Notes under the pieces: model-generated
Databases searched by the model: none
What the model saw: only the letters and a program-made list of their open reading frames with translations
Told to the model about the DNA's origin: nothing
Translations under genes and position numbers: made by a program
Source of the DNA: a virus
IMG/VR virus record: IMGVR_UViG_3300035698_017466
Span: 1-59,985 of that record
DNA length: 59,985 bases
Direction: 5' to 3' (one strand)
In this document: piece after piece, positions 48,902-57,798 of the stretch
How the letters are laid out: every line of letters starts with the position of its first letter
Numbering within the stretch: position 1 is the first letter of the stretch

Positions 48902-51396
48902 CACTCTACTCCCTTCATATATGCCCAATTTTCACCTATTTCTGATTTAACTTCCATAGGTACTATTAACCACTTAAACTCTTTTGCTAATTGATTACAC
49001 ATAATATCTTGCACTACTGGAAAAATATCTTCATTATCATCCTTCTCAAATAAGATAGCATCATGTATCTGTCCAGGCATAGTAGTTTCCCATTCTTTTT
49101 CCTTTCTTTCATTATTAAGTAGTACAAAACTTTTTAATAAACAATGAAAAGCATCACACTGAACATCTGTATTACATATCTGAGTTCTCTTTAAATACCC
49201 ACCTCTACGATATCCAATAAAGCTTTCTACGTATCCTAATTTCTCATAGCTTTTTCTTCTTTGCTCTTGCCATTTCTTTACTACACTAAACCTATACCAA
49301 AAATGATCTTCTACTACTTTCATATGACTTTCAAAACTATTATAATTTTTCCACGGAGCTAAAGCTTTTCTACCATCTACACATTTTAAATCTTTACAAG
49401 CATCCCATAAATCACCGGCTACCATCTTATACCAACTACCATAAAATTCAGGAAATACAAATAAACTTTTACTACAATTTCTCATATCCACTGTAATATT
49501 ATCTATACTTGTTTTAAAAATTAAAGCTGCCTGATCTTTATGTGGATCTGCTCCAGAATTAATATACTTAATAAGTACTGGATCTTTAGAATGGCAAGCT
49601 ATAACTTTTACTTCCATTGAAGAATAATCTGATTCAGCAAGCTTAAAACCTTTATCAGTTATAATGCCTTTTCTAATCATCTCCTTTACTTCAGGGTCAT
49701 GTTTAGGTATGTTCTGAAAATTAGGGTCTGAAGAAGAGCTTCTACCACTCCTTGCAATATGTAAATTATACGAAGGATATATTCTTCCATTATATACATT
49801 AGTTAAAAACGGTTTTAAAAATGTATCTCTTACTTTTTGTAATTTAGATAATCGTAATCTTGACTTACAAAAAGAAGACTTCATACTTTCCATTACTTCT
49901 TTATCTAATGATATATTACCCTTCTCTGTCATTTTAGATGGTTTATTTTTCTCTATTTCAAATAACAACTGCTTAACATCTAAAGTAGAAAATGAATACT
50001 TACCATCACTCTTCTTTACAAAAGTAGGATCTCTTTTTGTTACATCTTTAAACTTTTGCACAGAGGGGCTATGCATTATCTTAGTAAACTCCCTTTCCAT
50101 CTTCTTTGTTAATTCTATATTCAGATTAATATAATATTCTTCATCAACTTTAATCCCTGTACACTCAGCATCAATTAATGCTAATAACCCCTCATGATAC
50201 AGCTTGTATACCTTATGAACCCACTCTTCCTTTTCCTGTTTTTCCTTTAACTTTCTAGTGTAATAAGCATCTTTTCCCACGTACAATAACAACTTTTCTA
50301 ACGGTAATGTATGAAGTGCATTACACCCCTCCTCGTCAGTTTTTTTAATTAATTTATCAGCTTCCCTATTATAATCTAATATACCAAATTTAAGGTACGC
50401 CTGAATTTTTAATCCTGAATGCTTTGCTCTGCCTTGACCAAGCAAGTGAGATACTACCATTGTATCCCATACCCATCCTTTAGAAGTTGTTCCATACAAG
50501 AACCGATTCCATTTCTCCTCAAATGAAATATTTTGTGCTATCTTTTTTACTTTATTAGACTTTAGTATTTGCTTCCATTTACTCTTATTTTTTGGTAAAT
50601 TAGGAAATGCCCATGTACCACTTACTGAAGAAATTCCTGTGCAAAGTACTTTAGATTTTTTAAGAAAGGGTTTTAAATGATTAGTTTCATAGTCATAAGT
50701 AATTTCCAAATTTTCTTGTAAAATTTTAGTAAACAACGTATCAACTTCTTCTTTAGTGTAGAGAAAAGCTATATTAGGTTCTAAAGGTTTAGGTAGTGGT
50801 TTATTTCTGTATTGTAATGCATATCTAAGATCTCTAACAAACACATGCTCTGCATTACCTATTTTATGAGCTTCACTTTTATTCTTAATTAGTGATCTTA
50901 AACTATACATAGGTACAACCCATGTATTAAAACGGTATTCTGGTATGGCTATGCCTCGCCAGTTCTTATCGCTAACATACTTCTTCTCAAAATTTAGATC
51001 ATGACATAAAGACCATATAGACGCTGAAGAAAGTGTAATAATTAACTTTGGTTTTAATTCCTCTATAACCTTTCTTAATCTAGGTGCACAGGTTTTAATT
51101 TGACCATCTGTAGGACCCTCTTCTTTAGTACATAGACAATGATTAGAGTATTCTAACCAACAATCCTTATCTATATCTATTCTAAACTGTTGCCTGAATA
51201 TTCTCCTTAGAACCTGCCCTCTTACTCCTTGAAAATGCTTACCTACTTTATCATCAGCAATTCCAGGAGAATCCCCTATAAGAAGAATCTTGAGCCTACC
51301 CTCACCCCCTGTTGGGATAAAGGGATTCTCAGCGTTCTTAGAAAGAGTGCACTTTTTACATGGGTTCTCTTTATCTTTAAAAAAAGGTTTAGTCAT
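48901..51396 (-). CDS. Family A DNA polymerase with N-terminal UDG-like Fe-S domain
   Basis: The 831-residue protein has three parts. Residues 8-190 resemble family 4/5 uracil-DNA glycosylases: C13xxC16, GDSPGIADDKVGKHFQG (GEAPG changed to GDSPG), and C87 or C89 with C103 as further cluster ligands. Residues ~210-380 form a 3'-5' exonuclease (D235-Y-E237). The polymerase follows, with HIARSGRSSSSDPNFQNIP, motif A ESDYSSMEVK, motif B CSKSLFVFPEFYG and motif C QIHDAILFE, where the usual HDE is HDA. SPO1 polymerase has a similar front domain. It is the replicative polymerase. Confidence 0.88.
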   Translation of the reverse strand: MTKPFFKDKENPCKKCTLSKNAENPFIPTGGEGRLKILLIGDSPGIADDKVGKHFQGVRGQVLRRIFRQQFRIDIDKDCWLEYSNHCLCTKEEGPTDGQIKTCAPRLRKVIEELKPKLIITLSSASIWSLCHDLNFEKKYVSDKNWRGIAIPEYRFNTWVVPMYSLRSLIKNKSEAHKIGNAEHVFVRDLRYALQYRNKPLPKPLEPNIAFLYTKEEVDTLFTKILQENLEITYDYETNHLKPFLKKSKVLCTGISSVSGTWAFPNLPKNKSKWKQILKSNKVKKIAQNISFEEKWNRFLYGTTSKGWVWDTMVVSHLLGQGRAKHSGLKIQAYLKFGILDYNREADKLIKKTDEEGCNALHTLPLEKLLLYVGKDAYYTRKLKEKQEKEEWVHKVYKLYHEGLLALIDAECTGIKVDEEYYINLNIELTKKMEREFTKIMHSPSVQKFKDVTKRDPTFVKKSDGKYSFSTLDVKQLLFEIEKNKPSKMTEKGNISLDKEVMESMKSSFCKSRLRLSKLQKVRDTFLKPFLTNVYNGRIYPSYNLHIARSGRSSSSDPNFQNIPKHDPEVKEMIRKGIITDKGFKLAESDYSSMEVKVIACHSKDPVLIKYINSGADPHKDQAALIFKTSIDNITVDMRNCSKSLFVFPEFYGSWYKMVAGDLWDACKDLKCVDGRKALAPWKNYNSFESHMKVVEDHFWYRFSVVKKWQEQRRKSYEKLGYVESFIGYRRGGYLKRTQICNTDVQCDAFHCLLKSFVLLNNERKEKEWETTMPGQIHDAILFEKDDNEDIFPVVQDIMCNQLAKEFKWLIVPMEVKSEIGENWAYMKGVE

Positions 51397-51406
51397 TTAC
51401 TCCCCT

Positions 51407-51535
51407 TTACCATTGCCTATCATCATAAGGACCATCTTTCCACGTTTTATATAAAGTAAAACAAAAACCTATAATTACAATTACTAAATAAATAATTTCA
51501 AATAAAGTAAAACGCTCTTTCAATGTCATGAACAT
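51407..51535 (-). CDS. Small membrane protein, 42 residues
   Basis: A frame from the ATG at 51535 (AGAAGGCG ahead) to the TAA at 51407 encodes one hydrophobic helix (IIYLVIVIIGFCFTLY) and a polar tail (KTWKDGPYDDRQW). An internal ATG at 51529 is possible. It is a single-span protein of unknown role. Confidence 0.45.
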   Translation of the reverse strand: MFMTLKERFTLFEIIYLVIVIIGFCFTLYKTWKDGPYDDRQW

Positions 51536-51563
51536 CTAAAACGCCTTCTATTACCCTATTCAT
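51498..51563 (-). CDS. Very short frame with a strong ribosome site
   Basis: The ATG at 51563 follows GGAGGTGTTTTGAT, the strongest ribosome site in this area, and the frame encodes only 21 residues (MNRVIEGVLDVHDIERAFYF at its start). It overlaps the 42-residue membrane protein gene in another frame. It may be a leader that feeds ribosomes to that gene. Confidence 0.3.
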   Translation of the reverse strand: MNRVIEGVLDVHDIERAFYFI

Positions 51564-51564
51564 A

Positions 51565-51834
51565 TCAAAACACCTCCGGCAAAGCCTCTTTAATTCTTCT
51601 GGTAATAGCACACTTTAATCTACCAAAATTAATTATTGGATTTTTCTCTTTCTTTACAAAATTATATGCTTCTTCTTTAATAAAATCATGATATACTGTA
51701 CTAAGCAGTCTAGGGATAAATGAACTACTCCACCCCTGCTCATCAACTTCTATCTTATTTTTTGTCTTCTCAATAAATTCATTAGTACAATATATATCAG
51801 CTATCTTATCTTCAATAGCATTACCTTCAATCAT
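51565..51834 (-). CDS. Hypothetical protein, 89 residues
   Basis: I start at the ATG at 51834, which follows GGGAGCTCCT; an ATG at 51846 has no good site. The helical product (KIEVDEQGWSSSFIPRLLS; NFGRLKCAITRRIKEAL) has no known family. Confidence 0.5.
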   Translation of the reverse strand: MIEGNAIEDKIADIYCTNEFIEKTKNKIEVDEQGWSSSFIPRLLSTVYHDFIKEEAYNFVKKEKNPIINFGRLKCAITRRIKEALPEVF

Positions 51835-51898
51835 AGGAGCTCCCATCTACTTCTGCTGTACCATATCTCTCTACATGCTGATATTTTAAAAATTCCAT
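51827..51898 (-). CDS. Short peptide, possible RNA ligase N-terminus remnant
   Basis: The ATG at 51898 follows AGAGAAATAAA and the frame encodes 23 residues. Its segment YQHVERYGTAEVDG resembles, from memory, the start of phage and bacterial RNA ligases of the Rnl/DRB0094 type. It stops within the next gene at an ATGATTGA overlap. It may be a relic of a deleted ligase gene or chance. Confidence 0.3.
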   Translation of the reverse strand: MEFLKYQHVERYGTAEVDGSSYD

Positions 51899-51923
51899 AT
51901 TTTATTTCTCTTCTAATTAATTT

Positions 51924-52454
51924 TTATTCTAAAAACTCTACATCAAACTGAGGAACATATATTGAAGCTAACCAAACCCTACTTGCTTGTCTTCCTAAAA
52001 TATGAGCCACTGTAGCGTTATACTGCAAATCAACATTATATATATCTGTTTCAAGTTGAGCTAAAGATGTAGCAAGCAAAGTTACAGTTTCCACATTCCT
52101 CAATTCAGGATATTTAACAAAGTACATTTCCACATTTTCTGGTTTAATCTTATCAATTACACCTGTTTCATACTTAGCATACTTAGTGAGTTCATAACGT
52201 AATTGATTACCAATACTCTCATATTTCTTTTCTAATACTTTTCGATTACTAATAAACTTAGTTAATTTTATTTTATCTGTCTTATGTTGAGAAATAGTAA
52301 TTGGCGTTCCTAAAGCTAAAAGAGTAAACGCTATACCTACAATATACCAAGACGTAACTACTCCTCCAAAGTAATTACCCCTTAATTTTTTCTCACATAA
52401 ATTAAATACACATACTCCTATTACTCCCATTAAAAACATAGATAAAAAAAACAT
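51924..52454 (-). CDS. Membrane protein with coiled periplasmic or cytoplasmic part
   Basis: The 176-residue protein has two hydrophobic segments (about residues 1-20 and 33-55) and then ~120 residues of mostly helical, charged sequence. It is the first gene after promoter P3, with AAAGGGAGAAAGATT before the ATG. No family is recognised. Confidence 0.55.
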   Translation of the reverse strand: MFFLSMFLMGVIGVCVFNLCEKKLRGNYFGGVVTSWYIVGIAFTLLALGTPITISQHKTDKIKLTKFISNRKVLEKKYESIGNQLRYELTKYAKYETGVIDKIKPENVEMYFVKYPELRNVETVTLLATSLAQLETDIYNVDLQYNATVAHILGRQASRVWLASIYVPQFDVEFLE

Positions 52455-52493
52455 AATCTTTCTCCCTTTAATAATTAGTTAATGTACCCTTAT

Positions 52494-52521
52494 AACTTAA
52501 CAAAATAATCGGCAATGTCAA
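52494..52521 (-). promoter_or_regulatory. Promoter P3 (sigma70-like)
   Basis: TTGACA (52516-52521), 16-base spacer and TAAGTT (52494-52499) on the - strand. The -35 overlaps the helicase stop codon. The block TTGACATTG is shared with P1 and P2, but the right palindrome arm is TGCCG instead of TGTCA. It would drive genes from 52454 to about 43707. Confidence 0.65.
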
Positions 52522-54029
52522 GTACTTTTTTTCTTTTTTCTATATTCTGAATCCAGCACTACCTGACCTAGATTAAAGTTATTTAACACTAACACTTGTT
52601 TATGCTCATTACTTTCTTCATGTCTATTAATACAAGATAATCTCTGTACTCCTCTATCCTTCTCTACACTAGTTTGGGATATCATAATCATCTTATCCAC
52701 ATGAGCCAATTTTCTATAATCTTCTGCAACATCTGTAGAATTTACATTCTTAGCATCTGCAGATTTCTTATTTGTTTGGCTACCTGTTACAACTAAACAA
52801 TTTAATGAGGCAGCTATTTGTTTATGTATTTTCCAAATAGAATCCAGTAATTCTCTACCTAACAATCTACTATCATCTGGTGCAAAAATATCAGCATAAT
52901 CAGTTACAATAATATCTGGAATAAATCCTTCTGTATACTCAAGTAATTCTATATCTCTTTTAAGATCATTTAATGTAGCTGAGTAAGCAGCATAGCACAT
53001 AACCCTTAATTTATTTGGAACAGTTGATACATTTTTAGACACTGTATCAAAAGAAAACCCATTTCTTTCATCAGTAACATACCAAGTAGCTGGTTCATAC
53101 TCTTGTAAATGATGCTTTCTACAGTAAGTACAGGGAGTATATTCAAAAGTAACATCTTCAAATTCAGGGGGCTCACTACCCATAGTATATAAATCATTAG
53201 AAGATGCTCTTTCTGGTAACTGGCAAGTACCTACCTGATTTTTATGACAATCAAAACACGGGTAACGGTACTCCCCAGGTGTTTCCCCAAATGAAGTTAA
53301 ACGTTTATATAATCTTTGACTAACCTGCTCTTTACCCATCTCTAAAGATATAAATAATACATTAAGATTATTTAAAATGCCAAGTACAGCAATCTCCATT
53401 AAATGCCATGTCTTACCCCGCTTGTAGGGTCCCATTATGCCTACAAGATATCCTCTCTCAAATGGTCCTATTAACTGCCCTAATTTACCAGGATACTGCA
53501 ATAGGGGATCTTTTTTTACTTTAGCAAATACTTCTTTCATAAATACTCCATCTAAAGGATTAACCCAATTACTAGTAGATTTAACTACTTCTTTATAATC
53601 AGCTACTGCTTTTTCAGCATCTTCATATTTACCATCTAAAGTTAATCCTGAAATATTAGAAGATAATAGCATCAATGATTTCTGCTTACAAAAACCTTTA
53701 GCTTCCTCAAATAAATAAGCTGAATTAAATTCACTTTCTTCTTCATAATTCTTAGATAACTGCATAAGAAATTCTTGAATAAGCTCTGCTCTCTCAGAAG
53801 AAATATACTCCTTTTGAGAAGTAAAAATATCCTGTATATGCTTGCCAGGAGCTTCTTCAAATCTTTTATAATACTTTTTAACCCATGTAATAATAGGTTT
53901 AACATAATCTATTGTAAAATAATCCAATTTAATAATTTTCAATACATCTCTACAAAATTGAGTATCTACTATAATTCCAGTAACAATCTTCTGCTCAATT
54001 TCAGTAGTAATCACTTGTCTTGTGTACAT
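52518..54029 (-). CDS. DnaB-type replicative helicase with zinc insertion
   Basis: The 503-residue RecA-fold helicase has Walker A GPYKRGKT (200-207), MGKEQVSQRLYKRL, Walker B DIIVTDYADI and VVTGSQTNKKSA. Between the Walker A strand and Walker B there is an insertion of ~50 residues with C258xxC261, C269, C300 and C303, a likely zinc site. The N-terminal ~150 residues are helical, as the primase-binding part of DnaB. It would unwind the fork with the primase at 56903-57793. Confidence 0.85.
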   Translation of the reverse strand: MYTRQVITTEIEQKIVTGIIVDTQFCRDVLKIIKLDYFTIDYVKPIITWVKKYYKRFEEAPGKHIQDIFTSQKEYISSERAELIQEFLMQLSKNYEEESEFNSAYLFEEAKGFCKQKSLMLLSSNISGLTLDGKYEDAEKAVADYKEVVKSTSNWVNPLDGVFMKEVFAKVKKDPLLQYPGKLGQLIGPFERGYLVGIMGPYKRGKTWHLMEIAVLGILNNLNVLFISLEMGKEQVSQRLYKRLTSFGETPGEYRYPCFDCHKNQVGTCQLPERASSNDLYTMGSEPPEFEDVTFEYTPCTYCRKHHLQEYEPATWYVTDERNGFSFDTVSKNVSTVPNKLRVMCYAAYSATLNDLKRDIELLEYTEGFIPDIIVTDYADIFAPDDSRLLGRELLDSIWKIHKQIAASLNCLVVTGSQTNKKSADAKNVNSTDVAEDYRKLAHVDKMIMISQTSVEKDRGVQRLSCINRHEESNEHKQVLVLNNFNLGQVVLDSEYRKKKKST

Positions 54030-54053
54030 TTACTCTCCGGTCTAGATTCTATA

Positions 54054-54230
54054 CTATTTTTCAAAAATATTAAGTAAATTTGCCATAGGATTATCAGAAG
54101 ATTTAAATTGTTGCTTTGCTAATTCCATTCTAAGATAACACATAGAACAAAGATACTTTATTTCTTTATGCAATTTAGCTTGTGAAATATCTCCTAAGTA
54201 CATACCACAACATTTACAATGTATTTTCAT
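54054..54230 (-). CDS. Small zinc-finger protein, 58 residues
   Basis: I start at the ATG at 54230, with AGGAG 10 bases ahead; a GTG at 54239 is too close. The protein has CKCCGMYLGD and YLCSMCYLRM, a CxxC...CxxC ribbon, then a helical tail (NPMANLLNIFEK). Likely a nucleic acid or protein adaptor of the replication operon. Confidence 0.58.
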   Translation of the reverse strand: MKIHCKCCGMYLGDISQAKLHKEIKYLCSMCYLRMELAKQQFKSSDNPMANLLNIFEK

Positions 54231-54373
54231 TTTACACAATCTCCTAGTATATAATGTGGATGTTCATCTTCTAATATTTCTATATAATCCATTATCTCAT
54301 CTGCATCTTCATAAAACCCTAATCTTCTTAATTCTGCTTCTCTTTGTTTTAACTCTTTGATTAATACTGACAC
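54227..54373 (-). CDS. Small acidic protein, 48 residues
   Basis: A GTG start at 54373 with GGAGGAGAAAG ahead; the frame ends at a TGA that overlaps the next ATG. The helical product (KELKQREAELRRLGFYEDA; YIEILEDEHPHYILGDC) has no family. ATGA-type coupling on both ends supports it. Confidence 0.5.
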   Translation of the reverse strand: MSVLIKELKQREAELRRLGFYEDADEIMDYIEILEDEHPHYILGDCVK

Positions 54374-54660
54374 TTATCTTTCTCCTCCATGTAAATATTA
54401 AATTCTTTTACCACGTTTACTACTTTCCTTTTCATATCCTCATGATGTACTACTGGATAACTTCCCCCAAACAATAAGTAACTGGCATAAGGTAAATAAA
54501 TATCTTCCGAAAGCCTTTCTGTGAAAATTTTCCATATTTCTTTTTGTAAACTTTTAATTTGATCTTTTTCAAAACAATCATCACATAATATTCTTCCTTC
54601 TTTCTCTCTAAATTTCCCTAACCTATTTTTACACTCCCCACATAATACTATATCACTCAT
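54361..54660 (-). CDS. Zinc-ribbon protein, 99 residues
   Basis: The first 35 residues hold C7xxC10 (VLCGECKNR) and C26xxC29 (ILCDDCFEK), then a helical part (QIKSLQKEIWKIFTERL) and HHEDMKRK. No family is recognised beyond a ribbon. Confidence 0.55.
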   Translation of the reverse strand: MSDIVLCGECKNRLGKFREKEGRILCDDCFEKDQIKSLQKEIWKIFTERLSEDIYLPYASYLLFGGSYPVVHHEDMKRKVVNVVKEFNIYMEEKDKCQY

Positions 54661-54670
54661 AATTTACCCC

Positions 54671-54922
54671 TTAATCTTTTAATGATAATAGTTCTTGCTC
54701 TGCTTTACATCCCACTAATTCTGTTTCTAATAAAGGTATTATTGCTTTTTCTACTTGAAGTCCTCTAAATATTATACTAGGATCTTTTCTATAATCATAT
54801 CCTGCCCATCCTGTATCCTGTTGCTCACCTTTAAATATACTAATTAATAATTTTATTCTATCTATTTTTTCTTGTATTTTATTATACTTCTCAAAAATAA
54901 ACTTATCATTTTCAGATATCAT
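54671..54922 (-). CDS. Hypothetical protein, 83 residues
   Basis: The ATG at 54922 follows GGGAGGATATATT; a TTG at 54937 is upstream of the site. The product is helical (KYNKIQEKIDRIKLLI; LQVEKAIIPLLETELVGC). It overlaps its upstream neighbour by 4 bases. No family recognised. Confidence 0.5.
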   Translation of the reverse strand: MISENDKFIFEKYNKIQEKIDRIKLLISIFKGEQQDTGWAGYDYRKDPSIIFRGLQVEKAIIPLLETELVGCKAEQELLSLKD

Positions 54923-55116
54923 AATATATCCTCCCAACCATCATCTATATAATTACCACTCCAATCATCCCACGCTGTTTGTAATTCTTCATCTTGCTCT
55001 TCTTTATCCAATTCACCCCACAATTCTTCATCATAACCTAAACTTTCTAAAGTAAATTCTTCTTTATGGATACCCCTAACATAACCTATACTTAATGTAA
55101 ATAACCATTTTTTCAT
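54919..55116 (-). CDS. Small acidic protein, 65 residues
   Basis: A strongly acidic protein (ELWGELDKEEQDEELQTAW), possibly a DNA mimic by charge. Overlaps both neighbours by 4 bases. Unknown function. Confidence 0.48.
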   Translation of the reverse strand: MKKWLFTLSIGYVRGIHKEEFTLESLGYDEELWGELDKEEQDEELQTAWDDWSGNYIDDGWEDIL

Positions 55117-55325
55117 CTTTCTATCCTCTCACCAATTTCTAATTGCTCTATTGTATACCACAATTCTGCTCCTATTATTCTCCACGAATACTCTTGAATA
55201 ATAATACCGCCATACTCTCCTATAGTCCATTCAGCCTCCTCATTAAAATCAAAAAATCTTATTCCACCAAATGTACCAACAAACTTCTTCTCTCTTACCC
55301 AATAAAATCCACTTTCTAATATCAT
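55113..55325 (-). CDS. Small aromatic-rich protein, 70 residues
   Basis: A beta-rich protein (ESGFYWVREKKFVGTFGG; WRIIGAELWYTIEQLEIGE) whose layout resembles small phage proteins with an SH3-like 'GxYWVRxxxxWxIxxW' pattern. It overlaps the gene on each side by 4 bases. Confidence 0.52.
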   Translation of the reverse strand: MILESGFYWVREKKFVGTFGGIRFFDFNEEAEWTIGEYGGIIIQEYSWRIIGAELWYTIEQLEIGERIER

Positions 55326-56455
55326 AATATCTCCAAATCACCTTTTATTACTGATTTCTCCTGTAACCATGATGGAAAAATATGATTAAAAGTATGAGTA
55401 CTACAAACATGCCCTGGAACTAATGCTCCATCAAACCCTTTATACCCTAACTCAATAGCATCTATTAAAAATCCTGCTAATTCAAATTTATCTACCTGAT
55501 ATATAAACTCTACTTTATATTTACTATAAAATTTTAATAAACAATTGGCAGCTACAATAAATTGATTCTGCTCTTTAATAGTGTATTTAACTGCTAAACC
55601 ACCTCTAAATTTATCTGTAAATAATTCAGTTATCTTTTTAGTTAATTGTTCATCTTGCTCATCTGGTCGTTTTCTTTCAAAATACTGTTCAATCTTATTA
55701 TCTACAATACACCTAAACCATCCTTCTTTAGGTAATACAGCACGTACATTATATGCTCTTTCTATTGTCTTACGTGTAAACTTATAAAACTCTTTTAAAG
55801 ATACCCTATGACCAGGAGCTTTAGGATTAAGTATTTTTTCATGAATTAACAAGCTATGATACATGTCTATAGCATCCTTAACATTTTCTTCTGTATAAGT
55901 TTTTAATTCTTTTTCAGTTAATTGTAAAGCATCTCTAGTTACCTGACTATCTGGTCTGTGTGTAGGTAAACCTTCCTTCTCATTCCAGTAGGTCAGAATA
56001 CTAACAGCACTTCTTACATAGGTATCAGGGGACTCCTCAGTAGCTATAGGAGCTTCAATGTAACTCTGTATACTTATCTCAGCCTCTTTTTGAACCTCCT
56101 TAGTGTACTCATATAGTACCATATAAGATCCTGAAAACTTAGTATCATCCTTATTTCTACCATAATCTATTAACCCTATATCTCTAAGACTTTGCATTAT
56201 CTTACATGTTTTATTAATGGATAAACCTGCATATTTAGCACAAGTCTTAGTTAATGGTGGAGTAATAAGCTTCTCTATATCTTCTCCATCAACATTAAAC
56301 ACTAACCATTTATGACAAAAATCAGATTCTATTTCAGTTAATGCTAGATATACACATTTCCACATCTTGTACTCTGTAACTGAAAGATTCTTTCTCAGTA
56401 ATCTTGTTATGCTTTTATCCCACCATGCATTTGGAACATTTCTTTTACGCTTCAT
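55322..56455 (-). CDS. Winged-helix replication-initiator-like protein
   Basis: The 377-residue protein starts with a basic segment (MKRKRNVPNAWWDKSITRLL) and a probable winged helix (LTKTCAKYAGLSINKTCKIM, LIDYGRNK). The second half is helical with WFRCIVDNKIEQYF, similar in shape to phage replication proteins with a DnaD-like tail. It lies between primase and helicase genes and would act as initiator or helicase loader; this is inference. Confidence 0.55.
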   Translation of the reverse strand: MKRKRNVPNAWWDKSITRLLRKNLSVTEYKMWKCVYLALTEIESDFCHKWLVFNVDGEDIEKLITPPLTKTCAKYAGLSINKTCKIMQSLRDIGLIDYGRNKDDTKFSGSYMVLYEYTKEVQKEAEISIQSYIEAPIATEESPDTYVRSAVSILTYWNEKEGLPTHRPDSQVTRDALQLTEKELKTYTEENVKDAIDMYHSLLIHEKILNPKAPGHRVSLKEFYKFTRKTIERAYNVRAVLPKEGWFRCIVDNKIEQYFERKRPDEQDEQLTKKITELFTDKFRGGLAVKYTIKEQNQFIVAANCLLKFYSKYKVEFIYQVDKFELAGFLIDAIELGYKGFDGALVPGHVCSTHTFNHIFPSWLQEKSVIKGDLEIL

Positions 56456-56906
56456 TTGTGATTTCCAACTTTATCATAGCTACTTCTATAAGTACATCAT
56501 TTATCTTTCTTCTCAAATAAGGTTCTAGAGGCTCATACTCATCTTTCTCATCATTATATACTCTTTCATCTTCTTCATCACTCCATACACAAACACCTAA
56601 AAAAGTTATTTTTTCACTAATTCCTATTGACGTATACTCTACATATAATTCATCTCTAAACACATACTTACCCTCTAGATCTTCACCAAAGATATCCCAT
56701 ATATCCCAATTGATAGATTGTACTGTTTCAGTTATATCTTCTTTCACCTCATTTTCCTTTTCTTTACGTAGGAAATTTACTATTGAGTACACACCTTCAC
56801 CTGTTACTATAAATTCTTCTTTTGTTATTTCAAATGGACTTTCACATATAACTGTCCATCCAGCGTTTTCTAGCAACTCTTCATCTGTTAATTTAGTTTT
56901 TTTCAT
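56445..56906 (-). CDS. Hypothetical acidic protein, 153 residues
   Basis: An acidic mixed alpha-beta protein (TDEELLENAGWTVICESPF; EEDERVYNDEKDEYEPLEPY). The start has GGAGTTAGGGGT ahead and overlaps the primase stop. No family is recognised. Confidence 0.52.
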   Translation of the reverse strand: MKKTKLTDEELLENAGWTVICESPFEITKEEFIVTGEGVYSIVNFLRKEKENEVKEDITETVQSINWDIWDIFGEDLEGKYVFRDELYVEYTSIGISEKITFLGVCVWSDEEDERVYNDEKDEYEPLEPYLRRKINDVLIEVAMIKLEITNEA

Positions 56907-57793
56907 ACCCCTAACTCCTTTTTTAAATACTCAACTTCCTCTACCTTAAGATCTCCAGGATCTCCTACCTTTAATGTTACACTTTCTACTGAGTAAAATG
57001 GTGATAACATAGAAGCTAATTTTTTACCTTGTACTACTGCTTGTGGTTCATTATCATATAATACATATGCTTTCTTAACTTTTAAAGTCCTCAAGATATT
57101 AACTTGCTTCTCTGTAAACTGTATACCAAATGTACCTACAGTATTACTCCCTAGCTTCCAAACATCTGTTACACCCTCAGTTATTATTATAACATCACTA
57201 GTTATATTATCTATATTATAAATACAGTCTTTAATATTCAACTTAGATTTATCATTAGGACATACCAAATACTTTTTATCCCGTTTACCTGAAATGTCTC
57301 TTGATAAAAAATTAACTAATTCATAATTTTGATATATAGGTATTATTAAACTGAATTTATATAATCCAAATATACCACCACCCTTAACCTTATATACTTT
57401 ACTAATATGTTTTGGATCAAACCCTCTTTGTATAAGATACTTCTTATGCTTATCCTGTAAATCTTTAACTTCATAAGGTAAAGTAAAACCACCACTAAAA
57501 GGAAGAACTGAATCCTTTATTTTTCTACCATAATTAGGAAATTCTGCTATAATAGATAATACATGCTCTTTAGATGTTTTTTCTATTTCTTGTAATAAAG
57601 TTATAACAGTGCCTGATTTATCACATCTCCAACAATGATATCCCCCATTAGGATACTCTTTAGAAGCAATTATATTTATTCCTAAATGCTGCCCCCCATC
57701 ATCACAAAATGGGCATGTTATATTGGTCCACTCGGAATACTCTGTATAAGAAATACCCTTGCTATCTAAATATTCTAAAAAATTAAAATTCAC
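56903..57793 (-). CDS. DNA primase (CHC2-type zinc finger and TOPRIM)
   Basis: A GTG start at 57793 follows GAGAGAGGGTAATA. The 296-residue protein has a zinc finger near residues 27-57 (C27PFC30 and C54WRC57, with His36 near) followed by a TOPRIM domain: IITEGVTDVWKLG, GTFGIQFTEKQVN and VLYDNEPQA. It lacks a helicase domain and works with the DnaB-type helicase. The ribosome site is inside the 3' arm of an inverted repeat (57799-57867). Confidence 0.82.
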   Translation of the reverse strand: MNFNFLEYLDSKGISYTEYSEWTNITCPFCDDGGQHLGINIIASKEYPNGGYHCWRCDKSGTVITLLQEIEKTSKEHVLSIIAEFPNYGRKIKDSVLPFSGGFTLPYEVKDLQDKHKKYLIQRGFDPKHISKVYKVKGGGIFGLYKFSLIIPIYQNYELVNFLSRDISGKRDKKYLVCPNDKSKLNIKDCIYNIDNITSDVIIITEGVTDVWKLGSNTVGTFGIQFTEKQVNILRTLKVKKAYVLYDNEPQAVVQGKKLASMLSPFYSVESVTLKVGDPGDLKVEEVEYLKKELGV

Positions 57794-57798
57794 TATTA

